NCBI GenBank assembly: GCA_963709075.1
Contig: CAVPUY010000005.1
Location: 434,001 to 498,000, forward strand
Direction of reading: 5' to 3'
Source: Palsa-506 sp963709075
Lineage (GTDB): Bacteria; Actinomycetota; Actinomycetes; Streptosporangiales; Streptosporangiaceae
Length of the DNA: 64,000 nucleotides
Positions 7,226 through 16,280 of this stretch are shown here, piece by piece. Below the pieces are notes generated by a model. It had not been told where the DNA came from, searched no databases, and worked only from the letters and a program-made list of their open reading frames with translations. The position numbers and the translations under genes are program-made. Positions within the stretch are counted from its first letter, which is position 1; the number at the start of each line of letters is the position of its first letter.

Positions 7226-9115
7226 TCACGGCTCACCGGGCGGGGCTGGCTCCGCGCCTCGCAGGTAGGGCCAGGCACGGGAGATCGCGGCTGCGGCCGG
7301 CACCGCGACGATCGCTCCGGCGATGCCGGCCACGATGCCGCCGACGGCAAGCACCAGGATGATCGCGAGCGGATGCAGCCGCACGATCCGGCCGACCACC
7401 AGCGGCTGCAGCAGGTGGCTCTCGATCTGGTTCTCCAGCAGGAACACGGCGAGCAGGATGACCGCGGCGAGCCAGCCCCTGGTGCCGAGCGTGACCAGGA
7501 TGGCGAGCGCCCCGACCACCAGGATCCCGACCAGCGGCACGAACGCGGCCAGGAAGACCAGGATGATCAGCGGCACCAGCAGGGGCACGCCGAGGATCCA
7601 GAGCGCGAGGCCGATCGCGACCGCGTGGATCGCCGCGACGAGGGTGGTCCCCCGCACATAGTGCTCCAGCGCCTCCCACGCCGCCACGCCTGCCTTGCGG
7701 GCCCGGTGCTTCGCCTGCGGCCGCAGCCTGCCCACTAGCCAGTTCCAGATCCGCTCGTAGTCCTTGAGCAGGAAAAACGTGATGAACACCGTCAGCACGA
7801 GCCCGGTAAGCAGTTCCAGGACGATCCGCCCCCCGGTCACCACCGTGCCCGCCACCAGCGACTTGTGCTGCGTCAGGAACTTCACCAGCTCGTTCGAGTA
7901 CTGCTGCAGGCGCACGCTGCTGATGTGGAACGGCGGCCCGGCCAGCGAGGTCTGTACCTGCTGCGCGGTGTGCCTGACCTCGGCGGACAGCCTCGGGTAT
8001 TCAGCGCTGACCCGGTCGGCCGCGAGCGTGCCGACGCCGGCCAGGACGGCGACCGCCGCGAGGACGGTGCACCAGGTCGCGGCCAGCGATGGCAGGCCGA
8101 GCCGCCGCAGCCGGGCGGTGAGCGGATGCAGCAGCGCGGTGAGCAGCAGCGCGGCCAGGCAGGGCAGGACCACCAGGCGCAGCGCGCTGGCTACCCGGAA
8201 TGCGATGTAGATCAGCAGGCCGACCAGGAGCAGGCGCCACGACCAGGCGGCGGCCTGCTGGAGGAACCCGGGCACCGTCGCCGGGCGCGGCCCGGGGCCG
8301 GCCTCGGCCGGGCGCGGCCCGGGGCCGGCCTCCGCCGGGCCGCCGGGCACCACGGCATCCGCGGCGAGCGCCGGCTCGCCGGTGCGGCCGGTGCGGCCGG
8401 GCCGCCGCCTGGATCCGGCCGGTTCTGGTAGCCCGGCCTGCTGGCCGGGCGACCGGGCGGCGGCCTGAGCCCGCTGCCGGATGTTCACCGCGGCAGCGCG
8501 CAGCCGGGCGGCCCGCCCGGCCGGCCGATCGGCCGCCGCGCCCGCGGGCACCTCGCCACCTAGGCCGCCCGGGTCACCCGCCGCGCCCGCAGGCACCCCG
8601 CGACCCGGGCCACCCGGGTCACCCGCCGCGCCCGCAGGCACCCCGCGACCCGGGCCACCCAGGTCACCCGCCGCGCCCGCAGCTATGCCACCACCCGGGC
8701 CACCCGCCGCACCCGCAGGCACTCCGCGACCCGGGCCACCCGGGTCACCCGCCGCGCCCGCAGGCACCCCGCGACCCGGGCCACCCAGGTCACCCGCCAC
8801 GCTCCCAGCTATGCCACCACCCAGGCCACCCGGGCCGCCCGCCATGCCCGCAGCTATGCCACCCGGGTCACCCGCCGCGGTAATCCCGGCAGCCACCCAG
8901 CCCGCCGATGGCGCCAGAATCGCGCCGTCGCTGCCGGCCGGCGCGGCCGCGCCGGCCATGCCTGATGGCGCGACACCCGCGCCAGCGCCAGTAGCTTGGC
9001 CGGGACCATCGGCGCCGGCCCGAGCCGCCGGGCCAGCATCCGCGGCATCGGCGGGCCCGGCACCGGGGAGCGGCTCGAGGACGCCGTCAGCGGCAGCGCT
9101 GGCGCGTCCCGGCAC
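7226..9115 (-). CDS. AI-2E family membrane protein with long collagen-like N-terminal extension
   Basis: The C-terminal ~350 residues are a typical AI-2E/YdiK/PerM-type transporter with about eight hydrophobic segments, among them LVLTVFITFFLLKDYERIWN, LVPLIILVFLAAFVPLVGIL and the late ENQIESHLLQPLVVGR motif. The first ~280 residues are unusual: Gly/Pro/Ala-rich, with a 15-residue repeat of the form AGDPGGPGRGVPAGA. The start used is a GTG at 9115 with a poor ribosome site; a start nearer the membrane domain is possible, and then the repeat would not be translated. Transport substrate unknown. Confidence 0.8.
   Translation of the reverse strand: MPGRASAAADGVLEPLPGAGPADAADAGPAARAGADGPGQATGAGAGVAPSGMAGAAAPAGSDGAILAPSAGWVAAGITAAGDPGGIAAGMAGGPGGLGGGIAGSVAGDLGGPGRGVPAGAAGDPGGPGRGVPAGAAGGPGGGIAAGAAGDLGGPGRGVPAGAAGDPGGPGRGVPAGAAGDPGGLGGEVPAGAAADRPAGRAARLRAAAVNIRQRAQAAARSPGQQAGLPEPAGSRRRPGRTGRTGEPALAADAVVPGGPAEAGPGPRPAEAGPGPRPATVPGFLQQAAAWSWRLLLVGLLIYIAFRVASALRLVVLPCLAALLLTALLHPLTARLRRLGLPSLAATWCTVLAAVAVLAGVGTLAADRVSAEYPRLSAEVRHTAQQVQTSLAGPPFHISSVRLQQYSNELVKFLTQHKSLVAGTVVTGGRIVLELLTGLVLTVFITFFLLKDYERIWNWLVGRLRPQAKHRARKAGVAAWEALEHYVRGTTLVAAIHAVAIGLALWILGVPLLVPLIILVFLAAFVPLVGILVVGALAILVTLGTRGWLAAVILLAVFLLENQIESHLLQPLVVGRIVRLHPLAIILVLAVGGIVAGIAGAIVAVPAAAAISRAWPYLRGAEPAPPGEP
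8550..8875 (-). repeat. 45-bp tandem repeat encoding collagen-like Gly-Pro-rich segment
   Basis: About six imperfect 45-base units, each coding AGDPGGPGRGVPAGA-like sequence, lie in the 5' part of the AI-2E family gene. A larger pattern (GGGIA... plus two units) appears twice. The unit is a multiple of three, so copy-number change keeps the frame, which favours real translation. Confidence 0.8.
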
Positions 9116-9198
9116 CGCGGCATCCGCTGCCCCGCTGATCCCCGCTGCCCCGCGTCCGTCGGCCCGTCATCCCCCCATGTAACCAACTACCGTGGCTG

Positions 9199-9680
9199 AT
9201 GCGCAACTACCGGGAACAGCTCCGCGTTCCGGCCTCATATTGGGTGCTCGGCCTGCTCTGCGCCGCCATCCTCGGCAGCACGCTGTGGGCCGGGTTTCAG
9301 CGTCGGAGTCGCGATCGCGGTATATGTCGTGACTTCGGCGGCGGCTGCGCCGCGGCGCTGCTGACCTGGGGCCGTGCCCGGGTCGAGGTGGCCGACGGCG
9401 AGTTGCGCGCGGGCAAGGCCGTGCTGCCGTTGCAGTCCGCGGGCGAGGTGGCGCCGCTCGACGCGGCACAGGCGCGCGCGATGCGCGGCCCGCGCGCGGA
9501 TCCGGCGGCGTTCATGCTCATCAGGCCCTACCTCAAGCTCGCCGTCTACATCGGGATCAGCGCCGGGCCCGCGGCGCACGCCATACTGGCTGGTCGGCCA
9601 CCAGGCATCCCGTCGAGCTTGCCGCCGCGATCGAAAGATCACGTCCCTCAGCCCACATGGGCGGCGCCCCCGTGGGATGA
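9199..9680 (+). CDS. DUF3093 domain-containing membrane protein, several frameshifts
   Basis: The start MRNYREQLRVPASYWVLGLL is typical of DUF3093, a small actinobacterial membrane protein of unknown function. The expected second hydrophobic stretch (GFSVGVAIAVYVVTSAAAAA) is in another frame at about 9292-9350. The next block, LLTWGRARVEVADGELRAGK to RPYLKLAVYIGI, is back in the first frame. The tail PYWLV then TRHPVELAAAIERSRP needs further changes near 9575-9605, ending at TGA 9678-9680. At least four frame changes in 160 codons point to base-calling errors or a decayed gene. It is divergent from the AI-2E gene. Confidence 0.7.
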
Positions 9681-9707
9681 TCTGCAAAACCATCAGGGAG
9701 GAGCCGC

Positions 9708-10010
9708 ATGGCAAGCAAGGGCTCGCGTGGCAGCCGCCGGGCAATCAGCGGGATCGCCGCCGCAGCCGCTGACCTCGCTGCGGACCACTATGCGCGCAGG
9801 GCGATCACCGTTGGCTGGAAGCGGGTGACCGGCAAGGAGCCGCCGACTGACCCGAGCAACCCGAAGGTAGCGCTCCCTGAGGCACTCACCTGGGCGATCA
9901 TCGTGGGGGTCGTCGTCGAGGCTACCCGCATGCTCACGGCGCGGTATGCGACCAGACACATCCGGCATGCCGCCGGAGCCGAGGACGCGAAAGACGAGGG
10001 CGCGAACTAA
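9708..10010 (+). CDS. DUF4235 domain-containing membrane protein
   Basis: This 100-residue protein starts at an ATG behind GGGAGGAG. It has a basic N-terminus, the family block RRAITVGWKRVTGKEPPTDP and one membrane segment at about residues 60-75 (LTWAIIVGVVVEATRML). DUF4235 proteins are small actinobacterial membrane proteins of unknown role. It follows the DUF3093 gene by 27 bases. Confidence 0.85.
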   Translation: MASKGSRGSRRAISGIAAAAADLAADHYARRAITVGWKRVTGKEPPTDPSNPKVALPEALTWAIIVGVVVEATRMLTARYATRHIRHAAGAEDAKDEGAN

Positions 10011-10111
10011 CACGCCCGTCGGGCCGCAATTACCCATGGCGCGGTCACGCGGCGGCAAGCATTCGGTATGCGCAGGTCACGAACGCCCCGAATGACCCTA
10101 GCCTCGGAGCG

Positions 10112-10876
10112 GTGACCGCGCAGAACCGCTCGCAGCTGTCTTACAAGATCGGGTACGCCATCCGGCACCCTGGCCGCATTCCGGCGTATGCCCGCCGCCG
10201 CGGCCGCGATGCCTGGCTCGCCCTCCGGGCACCCGACCACCTCAGCTATTACCGGGCGGTGATGCGGTCCGACGCGTCACGCAGCCACCAGGGCGCGGTC
10301 GGCAGCAACACCCGCGAGTCCTGGCTGAAGATCGGCCAGCTGCAGTTCGACTACCTGCTCGGGCACGGCCTCAAGCCGGGAATGCGGATGCTCGAGATCG
10401 GCTGCGGCAACCTGCGCGCAGGCCGGCTCTTTATCGACTACCTGGACGCCGGCCACTACTACGGCGTTGACATCTCGCCCGACATCCTGCTCGCCGGGCA
10501 GCACACGATTGCCGAGTTCGGCCTGCAGCAGAAGCTGCCGTACCTCACGCTGGTCCGGGACATGAGGTTCGCGTTCCTGCCGGCCGGTCAGTTTGACGTG
10601 GTGCACGCGCACAGCGTGTTCTCGCACTCCCCCATCGACGTGATCGATGAGTGCCTGGCCAGCATCGGCCGGGTGATGGCCGCTGACGGCTTCTTCGACT
10701 TCACCTTTGACCGAACCACCGGCGAGGAGCACCAGGTGCTGCGCGAGGACTTCTACTACCGGACGGAAACCCTGGTCGCCTTAGCTGCCCGGCACGGCCT
10801 GCGGGCTCGTTTCATGGCTGACTGGGCTGACCTGGGGCACCCGCAGTCGAAGATCCGGGTATCAAAATCGGGCTGA
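10112..10876 (+). CDS. class I SAM-dependent methyltransferase
   Basis: The 254-residue protein has a Rossmann methyltransferase core: MRMLEIGCGNLRAGR (motif I, about residues 91-105), YYGVDISPDILLAGQ (acidic loop), RDMRFAFLPAGQFDVVHAHS (motif II) and FFDFTFDRT (motif III). The N-terminal ~70 residues are basic and not recognised. It starts at a GTG. A 10-bp hairpin follows the stop, so it is probably monocistronic. The substrate cannot be told; proteins of this shape often lie in glycan or small-molecule pathways. Confidence 0.8.
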   Translation: MTAQNRSQLSYKIGYAIRHPGRIPAYARRRGRDAWLALRAPDHLSYYRAVMRSDASRSHQGAVGSNTRESWLKIGQLQFDYLLGHGLKPGMRMLEIGCGNLRAGRLFIDYLDAGHYYGVDISPDILLAGQHTIAEFGLQQKLPYLTLVRDMRFAFLPAGQFDVVHAHSVFSHSPIDVIDECLASIGRVMAADGFFDFTFDRTTGEEHQVLREDFYYRTETLVALAARHGLRARFMADWADLGHPQSKIRVSKSG

Positions 10877-10912
10877 CGGCACGGCAGGCACGGCGCTTCA
10901 AAGCGGGCTGGC

Positions 10913-10945
10913 GGCGGCCTGCCCGGGGGTTCAAAGCAGGCCGCC
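10913..10945 (+). terminator. stem-loop after the methyltransferase gene
   Basis: GGCGGCCTGC (10913-10922) and GCAGGCCGCC (10936-10945) form a perfect 10-bp stem with a 13-base loop, 36 bases after the methyltransferase stop. There is no U-tract, as is common in high-GC actinomycetes. Confidence 0.65.
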
Positions 10946-11117
10946 GGCCGGCCTGGCGCTGCCAAAGAATCCGGCAGCATCGGCCTTTAGCCCCTATCTC
11001 CAGGCCAGCAATCGGACAACACTGGGAGCCCAAGGCTGGCGAAACCCCGCAAATGCCGAATCGGATGGCTCCGGCAGGGTACGTCACCCTCGAAACAAAT
11101 GCTGCTGGAGGTGCTGG

Positions 11118-12356
11118 ATGGCCGAGCCGCGGATCCTGGGGATCGTGCTGGCAGGCGGGGCTGGCAAGCGGCTGGCGCCGCTGACCGCCGACCGCGCCAA
11201 GCCCGCCGTGCCGTTCGCCGGGCTGTACCGGCTGGTGGACTTCGCGCTCTCCAACCTGGTCAACGCGCGGTGCCTGCGGATCTGCGTGCTGACCCAGTAC
11301 AAGAGTCACAGCCTGGACCGGCACATCACCACGACGTGGCGGATGAGCAGCCTGCTCGGCAACTACGTGACGCCGGTGCCGGCCCAGCAGCGGCGCGGCC
11401 CGCACTGGTATACCGGCTCCGCCGATGCCATCTATCAGTCCCTCAACCTGATTTACGACGAGCGGCCGGACATCGTGGCCGTCTTCGGCGCGGACCACGT
11501 CTACCGGATGGATCCGGGCCAGATGATCAGGCAGCACGTGGAGTCTGGGGCCGCGGCCACGGTGGCGGCCATCCCCGTGCCCCGGGGCGAGGCCACCGCC
11601 TTCGGCGTGATCGAGGTCGGCAAGAACGGGCAGACCGTGGAGGCATTCCTGGAGAAGCCCGCCGACCCGCCGGGGCGGCCCGGCCACCCGGACGAGGCGT
11701 TCGCCTCGATGGGCAACTATGTCTTCACCAGTGACGCGCTCGTCGAGGCGCTACGGAAGGATGCGGTCAACGACGACAGCCTGCACGACATGGGCGGCGA
11801 CATCCTCCCGATGATGGTCAGCCAGCGGGCAGCGCACGCCTACGACTTCCTGGATAACGACGTGCCTGGCGCGACCGAGCGGGACGCCGGCTACTGGCGT
11901 GACGTCGGGACGCTGGACTCCTACTTCGACGCGCACATGGACCTGTGCGCGGTGCACCCGGTCTTCAACCTGTACAACAACAAGTGGCCGATCCTGACCC
12001 AGGTCCCGTCGCTGCCGCCAGCCAAGTTCGTGCATGACAAGGGCGACCGGGTGGGCCGGGCGATCTCCAGCCTGGTCAGCAACGGCGTCATCATCTCCGG
12101 CGGCCTTGTGCGCAAGTCGGTGCTCTGCCCGGGGGTCAGGGTGGACAGCTGGGCGACGGTAGAGCGGTCCGTGATCCTGAACAACACCCGGATCAGCAGG
12201 CACGCGGTGGTCAGGGACGCGATCCTGGACAAGAACGTCATCGTCCCCGAAGGAGCGATTGTCGGGGTCGACAAGGAGCACGACAAGGCGCGCGGGTTCG
12301 TAGTCTCCGATGGTGGCATCACGGTGGTCGGCAAGGGCCAGCTGGTGCCGGAGTGA
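11118..12356 (+). CDS. glgC: glucose-1-phosphate adenylyltransferase
   Basis: The 412-residue protein shows the ADP-glucose pyrophosphorylase signatures: GIVLAGGAGKRLAPLT near the N-terminus (nucleotide binding), RAKPAVPFAGLYRLVDFALS, GSADAIYQSLNL, VFGADHVYRMD (metal-binding Asp) and EAFLEKPADPP, followed by a left-handed beta-helix C-terminus. It makes ADP-glucose from glucose-1-phosphate and ATP for glycogen and maltose-1-phosphate synthesis. It overlaps glgA by 4 bases (GTGA), indicating translational coupling. Confidence 0.96.
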   Translation: MAEPRILGIVLAGGAGKRLAPLTADRAKPAVPFAGLYRLVDFALSNLVNARCLRICVLTQYKSHSLDRHITTTWRMSSLLGNYVTPVPAQQRRGPHWYTGSADAIYQSLNLIYDERPDIVAVFGADHVYRMDPGQMIRQHVESGAAATVAAIPVPRGEATAFGVIEVGKNGQTVEAFLEKPADPPGRPGHPDEAFASMGNYVFTSDALVEALRKDAVNDDSLHDMGGDILPMMVSQRAAHAYDFLDNDVPGATERDAGYWRDVGTLDSYFDAHMDLCAVHPVFNLYNNKWPILTQVPSLPPAKFVHDKGDRVGRAISSLVSNGVIISGGLVRKSVLCPGVRVDSWATVERSVILNNTRISRHAVVRDAILDKNVIVPEGAIVGVDKEHDKARGFVVSDGGITVVGKGQLVPE

Positions 12357-13529
12357 CTGGCGTTAGTAGTCCCCGGGGCAGGCTCGCGGTGGCCTTGCTG
12401 ACGAGGGAGTACCCGCCGGAGGTCTACGGCGGCGCCGGGGTGCACGTGGAGTACCTCGCACGCGAGCTGGCCAGCCTGGCCAACATCACGGTGCACTGCC
12501 AGGGAGCCGACCGGCCGGGCGCGGTCGCCCATCAGCCGTGGGACCGGCTTGATGGCGCCAACCAGGCGCTGCAGACGATTTCCACCGACGTGTCGATGGC
12601 GTCCGCTGCCGCGGCCGCCGACGTTGTGCACTCACATACCTGGTACGCCAACCTGGGCGGCCACCTGGCGTCGCTGCTTTCCGGCGCGCCGCATGTCGTC
12701 ACCGTGCACTCGCTTGAGCCGCTGCGGCCATGGAAGGCCGAGCAGCTCGGCGGCGGCTACGCGCTGTCGTCCTGGTGCGAGCGCACCGCGCTCGAATCGG
12801 CGGCGGCCGTCATCGCGGTATCCGACGGGAATGCGGGAGGACCTGCTCAGCTGCTATCCGGCCGTCGCCGCCGACCGCGTGCGGGTGATCCGCAACGGGA
12901 TCGACACCAGCGAGTACGCTGCCGATCTGGGCACGGACGTACTGGAAAGCTACGGCGTGGACCCAGGCCGGCCGCTGGTGGTGTTCGTCGGCCGCATTAC
13001 CCGCCAGAAGGGCCTGCCCGTGCTGCTGCGGGCCGCCGCGCTGCTCGATCCCGACAGCCAGCTGATGCTCTGCGCCGGTCAGCCAGACACGGCGGAGCTG
13101 GCCGCCGAGGTCACCGCGCTCGTGCAGGACCTGCGCGACAGCCGGTCCGGGGTGATCTGGCTGTCGGGCATGCTCGCCAGGCGCGAGGTGATCCAGCTAC
13201 TCTCGCATGCCACCGTGTTCGTCTGCCCGTCGCTGTACGAGCCGCTCGGCATCGTGAACCTGGAGGCGATGGCGTGCAGCACAGCCGTGGTCGCTTCCCG
13301 GGTGGGCGGTATCCCGGAAGTAGTGGCCGACGGCCAGACCGGGCTGCTGGTCCCGCCGGGCGACCCGGCGGCGCTTGCCGACGCCATCAACGCGCTGGTC
13401 CGCGACCAGGCGCTGGCGGCCGCCATGGGCCGGCGCGGCCGCGAACGGGCCGTTGCCGAGTTCGACTGGGCAGGCATCGCCGCCCAGACGCTCGGGCTCT
13501 ACCAGGAGCTGACCGGCGCCCGCGGCTAG
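12353..13529 (+). CDS. glgA: glycogen/maltose-1-phosphate synthase, Corynebacterium-type GT4, one frameshift
   Basis: The N-terminal half has ALLTREYPPEVYGGAGVHVE, the KxGG-like loop of GT-B synthases, and HVVTVHSLEPLRPWK. The C-terminal half has VVFVGRITRQKGLPVLLRAA and PSLYEPLGIVNLEAMAC (the GT4 E-x7-E motif). Frames change at about 12828-12832: IAVSDGN then shifts to GMREDLLSCYPAV, explained by one extra base in GACGGGAATG. In mycobacteria the equivalent enzyme (GlgM) uses ADP-glucose to make maltose-1-phosphate; which product applies here is open. Start is a GTG within the glgC stop. Confidence 0.92.
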
Positions 13530-13552
13530 CCTGCCGCGCTTCCGCCCGTTAA

Positions 13553-13561
13553 GATATATCG
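13553..13561 (+). promoter_or_regulatory. GATATATCG motif before the DUF1707 gene
   Basis: The AT-rich motif GATATATCG stands out in a GC-rich gap, 27 bases before the DUF1707 start. The same 9-mer occurs upstream of the other DUF1707 gene (43856-43864). It could be part of a promoter or an operator; TAAGAT at 13550-13555 could act as a -10 box. Confidence 0.4.
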
Positions 13562-13588
13562 CGACTAAACCTGCGGAGGAGGTCAACT

Positions 13589-14257
13589 ATGGAGCGGCGA
13601 GCGGAGCAGGCGATGGAGCAGGCGCCGGGCCAGTCACCCGCGCAGCGGCCAGGTCCTGGGCAATCGCGGGCGATCCGCGCTTCTGACCAGGACAGGGAGG
13701 CGGTCCTGCAGCGACTGCAGGATGCCTTCGCCGAGGGCCGGCTTGGCGACGAGGAATTCGACCTGCGGATGCGCGCCGCGCTCACCGCCAGGACCAGCGC
13801 GGACCTGGCGCCGCTGCTCGATGACCTGCCTGCCGTCGGCAGCGGCCGGCCAGCCGCCACGGGCGCGCCGGGTCGCAGCCCCGGGCGGTTCGCCGGAGCA
13901 TACAAGAACTCAGTCAGGCGGGGCGGCCGATGGCGTGTCCCCGAGCGGTTCACCGCGGTCGTCTACAAGGGCAGCGGGCTACTCGACCTGCGGGCCGCCG
14001 AGCTGACCGCACCCGTCACGACCGTCGTCGCCGTTGCCTACAAGTCCCGGATCGACGTCCTGGTGCCGCCGGGGATCCGGGTCGAGATGGAGGGCTTCGG
14101 GGTCAGCAAGGGCTGGTCGGCCGACGAGGAGTGGGAAAGCCAGCTGCCGCGAGACGCGCCGGCCGTGCACATCCGCGGGATCGCCTACCAGGGCACGATC
14201 GAGACGAGCACCAAGCCGCCAGGCAAAGCCGGCTCCCGGGCCGGCATCGAGCGCTAG
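13589..14257 (+). CDS. DUF1707 protein with LiaF-like C-terminal domain
   Basis: After a Gln/Pro-rich head, residues ~30-85 match DUF1707 (IRASDQDREAVLQRLQDAFA, EGRLGDEEFDLRMRAALTAR, TSADLAPLLDDLP). The C-terminal half (FTAVVYKGSGLLDLRAAELT, KSRIDVLVPPGIRVEMEGFG) resembles the beta-rich cell-wall-active antibiotic response (LiaF/DUF2154) domain. No membrane segment is evident. Ribosome site GGAGGAGG precedes the ATG. The likely role is in envelope stress sensing or signalling, by family resemblance only. Confidence 0.85.
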   Translation: MERRAEQAMEQAPGQSPAQRPGPGQSRAIRASDQDREAVLQRLQDAFAEGRLGDEEFDLRMRAALTARTSADLAPLLDDLPAVGSGRPAATGAPGRSPGRFAGAYKNSVRRGGRWRVPERFTAVVYKGSGLLDLRAAELTAPVTTVVAVAYKSRIDVLVPPGIRVEMEGFGVSKGWSADEEWESQLPRDAPAVHIRGIAYQGTIETSTKPPGKAGSRAGIER

Positions 14258-14293
14258 CCAAGCCCGGCCGGCCAGCCCAGCGGGGCACCCGGC

Positions 14294-14791
14294 CTAGGTG
14301 ACTGATCCGGCGGCGGCACCGGTTACCCGGGCGCCCCAGCGGGCCAGCTCCTCGTCCAGGTCGAGCGGCGCTATCATCGCGCCGGTGCGGGTCTCCTGCT
14401 CCCAGTCCTCGGCAGGCACCCGCCACATCACCTCGAACTCGATCCCGTTCGGGTCCTTGGCGTACAGCGACTTCGAGACCCGGTGGTCGCTCGCGCCGAC
14501 CAGCGCGCCGCGGCCAGCCAGCCTGGCGCGCACATCGGCGAGCTCGGCCAGCGTCCCGACCTCCCAGGCCAGGTGGTAGAGCCCCACCGACGGCCCGGCC
14601 GGAAGCTGCGCGTCGGCCACCTCGAACAGGCCCAGGTCATGATCGTTGGCAGATCCCGGCGCCCGCAGGAACGCTGCCCGGCCCGGGATCTCGGTACGGA
14701 CCTCGAAGCCGAGCGTGGCCCGGTAGAAGTCGACGGTGCCTGCCAGGTCCCTGACGTACAGGACGGCGTGGTTCAGGCGGCGGACAGCCAT
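14294..14791 (-). CDS. VOC-family protein (catechol-2,3-dioxygenase-like)
   Basis: The 165-residue protein has two paired beta-alpha-beta modules: RRLNHAVLYVRDLAGTVDFY with the first metal histidine at about residue 8, GLYHLAWEVGTLAEL with a second histidine, and PNGIEFEVMWRVP with the glutamate ligand. This arrangement fits metal-dependent vicinal oxygen chelate enzymes such as extradiol dioxygenases or glyoxalase/fosfomycin-type proteins. The substrate is unknown. It lies 28 bases upstream of the MBL-rhodanese stop on the same strand. Confidence 0.85.
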   Translation of the reverse strand: MAVRRLNHAVLYVRDLAGTVDFYRATLGFEVRTEIPGRAAFLRAPGSANDHDLGLFEVADAQLPAGPSVGLYHLAWEVGTLAELADVRARLAGRGALVGASDHRVSKSLYAKDPNGIEFEVMWRVPAEDWEQETRTGAMIAPLDLDEELARWGARVTGAAAGSVT

Positions 14792-14819
14792 GGTGAGTCT
14801 CCCCGGTCAGGCGCTGGTG

Positions 14820-16280
14820 CTAGGAAGAATGCGCGGGCGGTCCGTCTGATTCCCGCTGCTGGCCGGGCAGCGGCCGCCGCGGGGCCGGGTACCGGGGCGA
14901 CAGATGCGGCGGCACCGGGCCGGCGGCAGGCGGCTGGGCCAGGCCGGCCCGTTCCGCGTGCGCGAGCTCGTCGTTGACGAGGACGACCGGCAGGCCGGCG
15001 GCGTCCAGCAGCGAAGCGGCGACCGCCGCCCGGTAGCCGCCCTGGCAGTGCACCCAGATCTGGCCGGGCGGTAGCTCGCCGATGCGGGCCGGCAGCTCGT
15101 GCAGCGGGATGTGCACCGCGCCGCCCACCCTGGACTCGGCCCACTCGCCGTCGCGGCGCACGTCGAGCACGGTCACGCCATCCTGGCCGCGGGCCAGGCC
15201 CAGCCCGGCGAAATCGGAGATCCGGAACGACGACAGCGCCTCGCCGCCGGACCACGCGTCCGCCGGGCCGGCGGCGGCGGCGGCCAGCCGGTCGATCCCG
15301 ATCCGGACAAGCTCCCGCTGCGCGGCCGAGACCTCGGCGGCGGACGAGCCGATCAGCGTCAGCGGGGTGCCCCACGGGATGAGCCAGCCCAGGTACGTCG
15401 CGAAGCTGTCGCCGAGCTCGAAGCTGAGCGCCCCGCGCAGGTGACCGGCGGCGAACGCCCGGCGCGACCGCAGGTCCACCACCCACTCGCCCGCGTCGAT
15501 CCGGCGGCGCAGCTCGGCGGCATCGGCCCGGCGCGGCGGGGACAGGTCTGGCGCGCCGGGGCCGGCCGCGTTCGCCGGGCCCATGTGCGCGTAGTAGGCC
15601 GGGTAGGCATCGAGCCCGGCCAGCGTCGTCTCGACGAAGTCGGCCTCGGCCAGCGTCAGGGCGGGGTTGACGCGCTTCTCCGCGCCGATCGTCGACGACG
15701 TGCCGGCCGTCTGCGTCGCTGAGCAGAAGCTGCCGAACCCGTGGGTCGGCCAGATCGACGCGCTGTCCGGCAGCTCGGCGGACAGCCGCCGGGCGGACCG
15801 GTACTGCGCCCTGGCCAGCTCGGCCTGATGCTCGGCGCCGAGCAGGTCGGTCCGGCCGGTGGAGCCGAACAGCAGCGAGCCGCCGGTGAAGACCGCGGCC
15901 ACCGCGGCGTCACCGGCGGACAGCGCGTAGGACAGGTGCGTGAACGTGTGGCCTGGGGTGGCGAGCACCCGCAGCCGCATCGTGCCCGCCTCGATCACGT
16001 CCCCGTCGGCGACCGGCGTCCGGTCGAATGCGACCTCATCGGCGGCATTCACGTGATAGGCGGCACCGCTCGCGCGGGCAAGCGCGTAGCCGCCGGTGAC
16101 GTAGTCGTTGTGCATATGCGTCTCGAAGACCCCGGTAATCGCGGCACCGCGCGCCGCGGCCAGGTCAAGTACCCGGTCGAAGTCCCGCTGCGGGTCGATG
16201 ACGATCGCCGCCTCGCCATCGGTGACGAGGTATCCCTGGTCGCCCAGGGACCTCGTTTCGATCGCGGTTATCTCGATCAA
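14820..16280 (-). CDS. MBL-fold persulfide-dioxygenase-like hydrolase fused to two rhodanese domains
   Basis: The 486-residue protein has an N-terminal metallo-beta-lactamase fold with ETHMHNDYVTGG (His55, His57, Asp59) and TPGHTFTHLSY, typical of ETHE1/Blh-type enzymes. Two rhodanese modules follow. The first (about 270-370) lacks a visible active-site cysteine; the second has WVHCQGGYRA with the cysteine. Such proteins oxidise glutathione- or other thiol-persulfides to sulfite. I chose the TTG at 16280: GGGGAGG precedes it and it overlaps the citrate synthase stop as TTGA, so the two are translationally coupled. The C-terminal ~40 residues are Pro-rich. Confidence 0.85.
   Translation of the reverse strand: MIEITAIETRSLGDQGYLVTDGEAAIVIDPQRDFDRVLDLAAARGAAITGVFETHMHNDYVTGGYALARASGAAYHVNAADEVAFDRTPVADGDVIEAGTMRLRVLATPGHTFTHLSYALSAGDAAVAAVFTGGSLLFGSTGRTDLLGAEHQAELARAQYRSARRLSAELPDSASIWPTHGFGSFCSATQTAGTSSTIGAEKRVNPALTLAEADFVETTLAGLDAYPAYYAHMGPANAAGPGAPDLSPPRRADAAELRRRIDAGEWVVDLRSRRAFAAGHLRGALSFELGDSFATYLGWLIPWGTPLTLIGSSAAEVSAAQRELVRIGIDRLAAAAAGPADAWSGGEALSSFRISDFAGLGLARGQDGVTVLDVRRDGEWAESRVGGAVHIPLHELPARIGELPPGQIWVHCQGGYRAAVAASLLDAAGLPVVLVNDELAHAERAGLAQPPAAGPVPPHLSPRYPAPRRPLPGQQRESDGPPAHSS

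Noticed and set aside
8550..8875. Possible CRISPR or intergenic repeat array at 8.6 kb
   Set aside because: Units are contiguous, in frame and code for a Gly/Pro repeat of the AI-2E family protein.
10877..11117. Riboswitch or small RNA upstream of glgC
   Set aside because: Apart from the terminator hairpin at 10913-10945 no conserved riboswitch pattern could be recognised by eye.
15099..15722. Plus-strand open frames opposite the MBL-rhodanese and citrate synthase genes
   Set aside because: They are mirror frames of well-supported minus-strand genes and lack ribosome sites; high GC content keeps them open.
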